From positions 1 to 13,890 of the forward strand of contig CALARM010000025.1 of the NCBI GenBank assembly GCA_937888925.1: a stretch of DNA of 13,890 nt. The letters run 5' to 3'. The notes beneath the pieces are model-generated. The model worked only from the letters and a program-made list of their open reading frames with translations, was not told the DNA's origin and did not search any database. Of this stretch, positions 6,530 through 12,911 are shown in pieces. This DNA comes from an uncultured Synergistia bacterium (GTDB lineage Bacteria; Eremiobacterota; SpSt-956; JAKJGF01). The number at the start of each line of letters is the position of its first letter. The stretch's first letter is position 1. The position numbers and the translations under genes were made by a program.

Positions 6530-6548
6530 AACAGGAAGGTGATAAAAG

Positions 6549-7070
6549 ATGAATCAGTTTCAGGAAAATGCTCTTAAAAGAGTCTATTTTAACGTCGTTG
6601 TTATATGGGTGGTATTTCTCGTAAGTATATTTTTATACGGTATTCTCGTATATGTATGGGAGAAAAAACTCTCTCCTTTACCACCAATCGAGAGCATTAA
6701 ACAGGATATGAAAAATACGTTTGTTGTAAGTTTTGCCTTTTTAAGCATCTCTCAGATGTTTTTCTGTGCTTTTCTCCAGAAAATGCTGTCAAATACGGAA
6801 AGTATTGCACAAAAAATAAAAGCCGCTCCTGACACTGTTACAATAGGAGGGGATTTAATGGGTTCTTTTGTTATTAATCTTGCTTTCAGAGAATCTATTG
6901 CTATATATGGATTGGGTCTCTATATAATTTTTCATTCAGTCGATCTGTTTTATTATTTTGCAATACCGTCCTTTTTTCTGATCCTGCTCGTTTATCCTTC
7001 TTTTAATTCCTGGAAAGAACAGGCAGATCTGGTTCTTCGTCATATGCCTGAAGCCAGGATTTCGGAGTGA
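6549..7070 (+). CDS. Small polytopic membrane protein of unknown function
   Basis: I do not recognise a named family. The 173-residue protein has four predicted membrane helices: about 12-37, 57-79, 103-127 and 131-150. The third contains LAFRESIAIYGLGLYII (111-127), with a buried charged pair R114-E115. This resembles the carboxylate-bearing helix of rotary ATPase proteolipids (such as L-P-E-T-x-x-I-Y-G-L), but the length, the long loops and the missing paired glycine helices argue against a true c-subunit. A ribosome site, AGGAAGGTG, precedes ATG 6549. It lies 64 bases past the protease stop, behind a terminator, so its expression probably depends on readthrough. The stop TGA is the first unit of heptamer array f. 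Confidence 0.75.
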   Translation: MNQFQENALKRVYFNVVVIWVVFLVSIFLYGILVYVWEKKLSPLPPIESIKQDMKNTFVVSFAFLSISQMFFCAFLQKMLSNTESIAQKIKAAPDTVTIGGDLMGSFVINLAFRESIAIYGLGLYIIFHSVDLFYYFAIPSFFLILLVYPSFNSWKEQADLVLRHMPEARISE

Positions 7071-7084
7071 AGAGTGAAGAGTGA
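7067..7084 (+). repeat. Heptamer array f (GAGTGAA units), overlapping a stop codon
   Basis: GTGA begins at 7067, 7074 and 7081, an exact 7-base period with unit GAGTGAA. The TGA inside the first unit (7068-7070) is the stop codon of the membrane protein gene. Confidence 0.7.
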
Positions 7085-7088
7085 GTAG

Positions 7089-7108
7089 GGGCGTTTTATT
7101 AAACGCCC
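7089..7108. terminator. Symmetric hairpin between convergent genes
   Basis: GGGCGTTT (7089-7096) pairs perfectly with AAACGCCC (7101-7108) around the loop TATT. It lies between the convergent membrane protein and giant kinase genes, where a bidirectional terminator is expected. No T-run follows on either strand, so it may instead act as an mRNA 3'-end barrier. Confidence 0.5.
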
Positions 7109-7124
7109 TGATCTGAAATACGCA

Positions 7125-7156
7125 TTACCTATCATGCGTCACGCATTACGCATCAT
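7125..7156 (-). repeat. Heptamer array g (GTRATGC type), overlapping a stop codon
   Basis: TTAC, TCAT, TCAC, TTAC and TCAT begin at 7125, 7132, 7139, 7146 and 7153, an exact 7-base period over five units. On the minus strand the cores read GTAA, GTGA or ATGA. The unit nearest the gene contains TCA at 7153-7155, which is the TGA stop codon of the giant kinase. Confidence 0.75.
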
Positions 7157-10100
7157 GACTTTATCTTCCCCAGAGCCTTCCTTGCGGCATCTCTTAATTC
7201 AACCGATTCTGTTGGATCATTACCTGTATCTTCGAGAGGTTTTATTCCATCGGCATTGCCTGTTTCCCCAAGAGCCTCTGCTGCAGCTACCTGAAGCCTT
7301 ATACCTGCGCCTCCGTACCCTTTCATTGTTTCAACCAGCATTTTAACTGACGACGGCTCACCAATCTCTCCGAGTGCTTCCAGGATTTTTATGCGAATCT
7401 CTTCTACTTCATAATTATAAAAAAGCTTAATAAGAGGTTCTGCAGCTTCTCTGTCCCTTATTTTCCCAAGAGCTTTTATGGCGCAGATTTTGGCCTCACT
7501 TCTGCCATACTCAAGTAATTCTATGAGAGGCTTTACTGCCGGTTGTCCCATATTTGCCAGAGCATCAGAGGCGAAATCACTGTGTTCATAAGCAGAAATT
7601 CTGTTCCGAACAAAGTCAATGAGAGGTTTAACTGCATCAATATCTCCGGCTTCTCCTATGGATCTTACATCCTGTTCCCATATTGCCGTGTCATTATGGC
7701 CAGAAAGACTCTTTATGCAGTTCTTTACCATCTCTTTTAACAGTGTTTCCGCACTGCTCCTGACCTCAACGTCACTGTCTTTTACTGAATTTTTAACGGC
7801 TTTTACTGCAACAGGGTTATTGTAAAATTTTGCAAGACTTTCTATAACATTTTTTCTCACTTTCGGATTTTTGTCTTTGAGAAGGTCACTTAACGGATTA
7901 ATACAGATACTGTTACCTGTAAGACCTAGTATTTTTATCGCTTTCATTCTGTCCTGTGTATCGTAGCCGAGTTTTTCTATGAGCGGTGCTGTTAATTCAT
8001 TTTTTAAAGGTACTGCAATTTTTTGAATTTCTTCTTCTCTGTACCTTGAAATTAAAGGAATTGAAGCTTCTGTAATGGCCTTTATTCTGAGAGCATTGAG
8101 AGCACTTTCTTTAACATGTTCATCTTTATCATAGAGGAACATATTAAGGAGCGGTTCTGCTGCACCTGTATCATCTGTTTTTCCGAGAGCCTCTGCAGTA
8201 TATCTTCTTATTTCACTGTTTTTATCTTTTATCATAAGACTCAGTGGTTTTACTGCTTTTTTGTTACCTGTTTCCCCGATAGCAAAGATTACATTTTTTC
8301 TGATGTTTCTGTCTTTATTATTAAGGTACTTTATCAGGATTTCTACAGAACCATCACCTGTATTTATAATAGCTTTCAGGGATTTTTCTCTTACTGACCG
8401 GTCTTTATCCTTCAGTTTCATAATTAAAGGTTCCACAGAACGGCTGTCTTTTATTTCCCCGAGTATTTCCGCTGAAATTTCCCTTATAGAAGGGTTTTCA
8501 CTGTTCAGGGCTTCAATCAGACAGGGTACTGCATTTTTATCGAATTTTCTTATTACTTCTTTTGCTTTTATCCGGACTTCTGATGAATCATCTATAAGAA
8601 GCGGTACTGCCGGTTTTATTGAGTCCGGATCTCTTATTTCTCCGAGAACAGTTAAAACATTTTTTCTTACAGTGGAAGATTTGTTGTTCAGCTCTTTTAT
8701 AAGAGGCTCTACAGAAGGTTTTCCTGTTTTTACAAGCGCTTCAATAGATGCCTGCTGCACTGAAGGATATAAATCTCCCAGAAGCAGTATGAGAGGCTCT
8801 ATTGCCCAGGTACTTCCTATCTCTCCGAGTGTTCTGGCTGACATTTCTCTTTTTGTTGGATTTTCATCTTTTAATGCTTTAATAAGGGGCTCTACTGCAG
8901 AATCTCCTGCTTTTATCAGGGATTTTATAGCAAATTCCTGTGTTTTTTTATCTGTAGATGTTAATTTTTCTATTAACCTGTCTGTTCCGTTGCCGGGGAA
9001 TAATATATTTGCCAGCAAAATAAACATAACAAGGGTAACTATGACTGAACATGGCAGAATAATTTTTTTGTTTTTCAGTGATTCCTTTAAAAATTCAAAG
9101 AATTTATTGGTTTTTGTTTCTACTATAGAATCAAGTTTCTCTATATCATTTTTACTTAAAACCGGTTTTGTAATATATTCAATCATGGGCATCTGTTTTT
9201 TAAATGTAGATTTAATTTTTTCAACTTCTTCTCGTACCTCTTCTTCACTGATCCATCCGTATCCGCATAGACCAAGTGTTATAAAAAGTTTTTGAAGATC
9301 TTCGCCGTCATTGCTGTTATGAAGGAATGTTTTTATATATGGTTTTATACCTTCATCAGGCTTTTTCCCCTCAGGGAACTCATAATCCCAGTCAAGTTCA
9401 TAGATTCTGATTGTCCCTTCTTCACCTGCTGATAGCAGAAATCTTCCTTCACATGTAATAAAAAGGGCTAAAACAGCACCTGTTTGGCCTTCCAGAGTTC
9501 TTACTGATCTTCCTTTTTCCAGATCCCATATAAGTAATTTACCGTCTTCACCTGAAGATATACAGAATTTTCCGTCATGAAGGAAAGATACTGACGTTAT
9601 TGATCCTCTGTGTTCTTTAAAGGTTTTTACTGAAAATCCTTTCTCTAAATCCCATAGATACATGGTACCGTCTCTGGAACCTGAGATAAGCCATTTGTCG
9701 TTCCGGGAAAGAGCCATAGAGGTAACACTGTCATTATGACCTTCGAGAATTTTACTGACTGTACCCTTCCTTATATCCCATAAACGAATAGTTTTATCCA
9801 TACTGCCTGACAGGAAAAATTCTCCGTCAGAAGACATACACAGTGATGTAACACTTTCCGTATGTCCTGTGAAGGTTTTCAGGCATTTCCCTCTGTCCGT
9901 ATCCCACAGACGAATTGTCTTATCCCAGCTTCCTGATATGGCGTAGTCTCCGGCAGGAGACATACAGGCAGAAGTTATTCCCGATTTATGGCCTTCAAAT
10001 ACCTTGAGGCATGCGCCGCTTTCAATAAGCCACATACGTAACGTATTGTCTTCACTTCCTGACAGGGTAAAGACTCCGTCTGAAGACATACATATAGAAG

Positions 10101-12810
10101 TAACAGACCTTGTGTGACCTTGAAGGGTTTTAATTACCTGTCCTCTCTCTATATCCCACAGAGCTATTGTTTTATCGTGACTGCCGGAAAGAATAAATCT
10201 CTCATCACCGGTAATAGATTTTACCTTGTTTTTATGACCTTCAAAATTTCTCAGAAACCATGCAGAATTAAGTCCATGTCTTATACCTTTTAACGATGCT
10301 TTATATTTTAAATCAAGGGCATCTTTTGACTCTTCATATCCGGGAATATTACGTGCTCTGTCTATAGCCTGAAACATTTCACTGTAAGAACCTTTTTTGA
10401 AAAATTCTTCCCCTTCTTTTAAAAACTCTTCGAATTTTAATGCATCTTCCACGGCTTTAATGGAACTCTGTGGCTGAACAATCTGGAAGGCTCCCTGATT
10501 TCCATGGTCCAGACTCCATAGATGAACAGGTGTGTCTTCGGGAGACATGGAGGAAAATTTTCTGCTCCCACAGAGAGCAAAATTCCCTGAAGGTGAAATG
10601 GATACAGAACTTATTCCTGTGGAAGAAGCAATGGTTCTGATACATTGACCTGTCTTCCCGTCCCAGAGACGAATAGTTCTGTCTTCACTACCTGAAAGTA
10701 TGAGTCTTCCGTCACGGGACATAGACAGAGAAGAAATGAAATTATTGTGTCCTCTGAATATATTAATGCACTGTCCGCCGCTTAAATCCCACTGCCGTAT
10801 TGTATTGTCTTTAGCTCCTGTTTCACTCCCGCTTCCTGAAAGTGCAAATTTCCCGTCAGAAGAAATAGTTACGGCATTTATTCTGTTTTTATGACCTTCC
10901 ATGATTTGTACGGATTTACCTGATTTAAGATCCCATAGACGGACAGTTTTGTCTTTACTGCCTGACAGGGCATACCCGGTGTCAGGTGAAATATATACTG
11001 ATTCTACTGAATCGCTGTGGCCTTCCAGTTCTCTTATAATATTTCCTGACTTTATGTCCCAGAGATATATAATTTTATCTGTTCCCCCCGATATGGCCAG
11101 TGTTCCGTCTGGAGAGATATTTACGGAATTTACAGGGCCTTTATGACCCTCAAAGGTTCTGATACATTTTCCTGATTTAAGATCCCAGAGGCGAATAGTT
11201 TTGTCTCTGCTCCCTGAAATGCCCCTTGTTCCATCAGAAGACATACTTACAGAAGTGACAAAATTGGTATGGCCTTTCAGAGTTCTTATGCATGTCCCGT
11301 CAGAAAGATCCCACAGGTTCAGTGTTAAATCGTGACTTCCCGACAGTCCTGTCTTTTCATCGGAGGAAATACATACGGAATTTACCCACCCTGTATGCCC
11401 TCTAAAGACTTTCACAGAACTTTCCTTTTGCTCAAGGGCTTTCTGAAGGGTTTTTTCTATTTCCTTTTTATCTCTGTCTCGTGCTACAGGCAGGGCTTTT
11501 TTTAATAATTTTACCGATTCCGAGCTGTTGCCACGTTCCATGTGTATGAGAGATGTCAGATATGGTATCATATAACCTCTGAAATTACTCTTTCCGGCCT
11601 CTTCCATCTGTTTTATTAATTCCACATCTGTCAGCCTGCCGCTTCGCCACATCAGGAGACCTCTGTTGTATAATGACTGTGGATGGGAAGGTTCTGCTCT
11701 GAGTGCTTCATCTAAAATATTCTCTGCTTCTTTTTTCTTTCCGAGATCTATCATGGAAACAGCTCTGTTATTAAGCCCATCTGCCAGAAGCCTTCCTTCC
11801 TGTCCTTTTTTACGGCCATATGGTTTAGAAGCAATAAATTCGTAAATTTTGATAAGTTCATTTCTTGCATCTTCGCAATTTTTATATCGTTCTTCCGGCT
11901 TTTTGGCAAGACACTTTAAAATAAAAGCAGAAAGGTTTTCCGGTATATTTTTGTTAATCTTTTGAGGATTTTCCGGTTCCATGGTAAGATGTCTGGCTTT
12001 TAAAACAACGACAGGTTCGTGACCTTCATCAAAAGGCCTTTTCCTGCAGCACAGTTCGTAAAGCATTACTCCGAAAGAATAGATGTCACTCCACGGGCCT
12101 GCCGCTCCACGACTCCACTGTTCGGGAGGCATATAAGCAGGTGTGCCTGCAGGATTTTCTATTACGGACTTTTCTGTGCCGTCGAATTTTGCAAGACCTG
12201 AAGCAATACCGAAATCTGTAATCTTCAGATCTCCCTGTGACGTTAACAGACAGTTAAGAGGTTTTATGTCTCTGTGTATCAGTCCTTTATTATGGGCAAA
12301 AATCAGGCCGTCCAGACACTGAATCGAATAATCTAAAATATCTTTCAATGCTGTATCTTTTTTGACCGATGCAAGTGTTCCTCCGTCTATGTACTCAAGA
12401 AAAATCCTCGGCAGTCCACCCAGGTCGCGTACATAATAACAGCTTACGATATTGGGATGAAGGCCGAGATTAACCCATCCCTGACATTCTTTTATAAAGG
12501 CTTTTTTATGTTCTTCAGCACTTACAAGATGGCTGTGAAGGGTTTTGACTGCCAGATAACTGTTCCAACCTCTGTGGTAAACCATGTAGACCTTCCCGAA
12601 GGCACCTTCTCCGAGTATTTCTTTAACCTCGTACAGGTCAAGAATAATATCGCCTCTGTTCCAGTCTTCTGTAATGTTTGCTTCTTCAACAGAGAGTTGT
12701 TCACTGTTTATTCTGCTGTAAATGTGGCTCAATTCTATGGTGGATTTTTCTGTCCCGTCAATAAAAGTGGGGTCTTCTCCGTCGGATAAATGCCATGTCT
12801 TTTCTTCCAT
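7153..12810 (-). CDS. Giant Ser/Thr kinase with TPR-like, double WD40, membrane and HEAT domains
   Basis: This 1885-residue protein joins five parts. Residues 58-325 are a Hanks-type kinase with GEGAFGKVY (67-75), K89, H179-R180-D181, K183, N186, DFG (199-201) and GTPAYMPPEQW (222-232), all intact. Residues about 341-460 look TPR-like. Two WD40 blocks follow, about 464-768 and 851-1140. Each has seven blades with G-H and W-D marks, mostly 42 residues apart, and a helical linker joins them. A single membrane helix is at about 1249-1271, preceded by lysines, which predicts the N-terminal part inside. About 20 HEAT (PBS lyase-type) repeats fill 1276-1885, predicted outside the membrane. The start has GGAG 9 bases upstream. 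The stop lies in heptamer array g. A HEAT-repeat gene precedes it after 101 bases. Partner and signal are unknown. Confidence 0.95.
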   Translation of the reverse strand: MEEKTWHLSDGEDPTFIDGTEKSTIELSHIYSRINSEQLSVEEANITEDWNRGDIILDLYEVKEILGEGAFGKVYMVYHRGWNSYLAVKTLHSHLVSAEEHKKAFIKECQGWVNLGLHPNIVSCYYVRDLGGLPRIFLEYIDGGTLASVKKDTALKDILDYSIQCLDGLIFAHNKGLIHRDIKPLNCLLTSQGDLKITDFGIASGLAKFDGTEKSVIENPAGTPAYMPPEQWSRGAAGPWSDIYSFGVMLYELCCRKRPFDEGHEPVVVLKARHLTMEPENPQKINKNIPENLSAFILKCLAKKPEERYKNCEDARNELIKIYEFIASKPYGRKKGQEGRLLADGLNNRAVSMIDLGKKKEAENILDEALRAEPSHPQSLYNRGLLMWRSGRLTDVELIKQMEEAGKSNFRGYMIPYLTSLIHMERGNSSESVKLLKKALPVARDRDKKEIEKTLQKALEQKESSVKVFRGHTGWVNSVCISSDEKTGLSGSHDLTLNLWDLSDGTCIRTLKGHTNFVTSVSMSSDGTRGISGSRDKTIRLWDLKSGKCIRTFEGHKGPVNSVNISPDGTLAISGGTDKIIYLWDIKSGNIIRELEGHSDSVESVYISPDTGYALSGSKDKTVRLWDLKSGKSVQIMEGHKNRINAVTISSDGKFALSGSGSETGAKDNTIRQWDLSGGQCINIFRGHNNFISSLSMSRDGRLILSGSEDRTIRLWDGKTGQCIRTIASSTGISSVSISPSGNFALCGSRKFSSMSPEDTPVHLWSLDHGNQGAFQIVQPQSSIKAVEDALKFEEFLKEGEEFFKKGSYSEMFQAIDRARNIPGYEESKDALDLKYKASLKGIRHGLNSAWFLRNFEGHKNKVKSITGDERFILSGSHDKTIALWDIERGQVIKTLQGHTRSVTSICMSSDGVFTLSGSEDNTLRMWLIESGACLKVFEGHKSGITSACMSPAGDYAISGSWDKTIRLWDTDRGKCLKTFTGHTESVTSLCMSSDGEFFLSGSMDKTIRLWDIRKGTVSKILEGHNDSVTSMALSRNDKWLISGSRDGTMYLWDLEKGFSVKTFKEHRGSITSVSFLHDGKFCISSGEDGKLLIWDLEKGRSVRTLEGQTGAVLALFITCEGRFLLSAGEEGTIRIYELDWDYEFPEGKKPDEGIKPYIKTFLHNSNDGEDLQKLFITLGLCGYGWISEEEVREEVEKIKSTFKKQMPMIEYITKPVLSKNDIEKLDSIVETKTNKFFEFLKESLKNKKIILPCSVIVTLVMFILLANILFPGNGTDRLIEKLTSTDKKTQEFAIKSLIKAGDSAVEPLIKALKDENPTKREMSARTLGEIGSTWAIEPLILLLGDLYPSVQQASIEALVKTGKPSVEPLIKELNNKSSTVRKNVLTVLGEIRDPDSIKPAVPLLIDDSSEVRIKAKEVIRKFDKNAVPCLIEALNSENPSIREISAEILGEIKDSRSVEPLIMKLKDKDRSVREKSLKAIINTGDGSVEILIKYLNNKDRNIRKNVIFAIGETGNKKAVKPLSLMIKDKNSEIRRYTAEALGKTDDTGAAEPLLNMFLYDKDEHVKESALNALRIKAITEASIPLISRYREEEIQKIAVPLKNELTAPLIEKLGYDTQDRMKAIKILGLTGNSICINPLSDLLKDKNPKVRKNVIESLAKFYNNPVAVKAVKNSVKDSDVEVRSSAETLLKEMVKNCIKSLSGHNDTAIWEQDVRSIGEAGDIDAVKPLIDFVRNRISAYEHSDFASDALANMGQPAVKPLIELLEYGRSEAKICAIKALGKIRDREAAEPLIKLFYNYEVEEIRIKILEALGEIGEPSSVKMLVETMKGYGGAGIRLQVAAAEALGETGNADGIKPLEDTGNDPTESVELRDAARKALGKIKS
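7156..8985 (-). repeat. HEAT-repeat coding region
   Basis: About 20 repeats of roughly 30-31 residues carry the pattern [VI]-[EK]-P-L-I-x-x-L and end in A-L-G-E-I-G or a variant. In the first eight, short inter-repeat loops (AGDSA, GKPS, DKNA, GDGS) alternate with longer ones (GSTWA, RDPDS, KDSRS, GNKKA), suggesting growth by duplication of a two-repeat unit of about 61 residues. Confidence 0.85.
9391..10260 (-). repeat. Second WD40 propeller coding region
   Basis: Seven blades begin at residues 858, 898, 940, 982, 1024, 1066 and 1108, almost all 42 residues (126 bases) apart. The last two have weaker marks: E-H at 1066 and G-Q at 1108 in place of G-H. The blades are very similar to those of the first propeller, for example SGS-x-D-K-T-I-R-L-W-D. 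Confidence 0.88.
10507..11421 (-). repeat. First WD40 propeller coding region
   Basis: Blades begin at residues 471, 513, 555, 597, 639 and 687, with a seventh, degenerate blade near 728. The spacing is 42 residues except for a six-residue insert in the fifth blade (GSETGAK near 660-667). Seven blades make one closed propeller. Confidence 0.88.
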
Positions 12811-12834
12811 AGTTTTTATCTCCGTGAAGGGAAG

Positions 12835-12859
12835 GTGAGTGGTGAATAGTGAGTCGTGA
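12835..12859 (+). repeat. Heptamer array h (GTGAGTS units)
   Basis: GTGA begins at 12835, 12842, 12849 and 12856, an exact 7-base period. The units read GTGAGTG, GTGAATA, GTGAGTC and GTGAGTG. It sits upstream of the giant kinase start and points away from that gene. Confidence 0.75.
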
Positions 12860-12880
12860 GTGGGAAATATCCTGTTCTAC

Positions 12881-12905
12881 TCACGATTCACCACTCACGA
12901 CTCAC
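12881..12905 (-). repeat. Heptamer array i (inverted partner of h)
   Basis: TCAC begins at 12881, 12888, 12895 and 12902, an exact 7-base period, giving GTGA on the minus strand. The array follows the HEAT gene stop (12914-12912) by six bases and reads in the same direction as that gene. Confidence 0.75.
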
Positions 12906-12911
12906 TTACTA

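Larger units (their letters stand above)
12811..12911. other. Gap with long inverted repeat between HEAT and giant kinase genes
   Basis: This 101-base spacer lies between two co-directional minus-strand genes. Arrays h and i form an inverted repeat: 12835-12854 pairs with 12879-12898 over 20 bases with one mismatch, leaving a 24-base loop. There is no T-run and no clear promoter. The giant kinase ribosome site GGAG is at plus 12823-12820. Confidence 0.7.

Noticed and set aside
6549..7070. Rotary ATPase c-subunit
   Set aside because: Only one short motif resembles the family. The glycine-rich partner helices and the ATPase gene context are missing.
7134..7346. Short plus-strand frame with ATG in array g
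   Set aside because: It overlaps the 3' end of the giant kinase on the other strand and has no ribosome site or known motif.
8261..9295. A long open frame (344 codons) on the plus strand
   Set aside because: It lies wholly opposite the HEAT part of the giant kinase. Its long openness follows from the repeats and codon bias of the minus-strand gene, and its protein shows only mirrored repeats with no family features.
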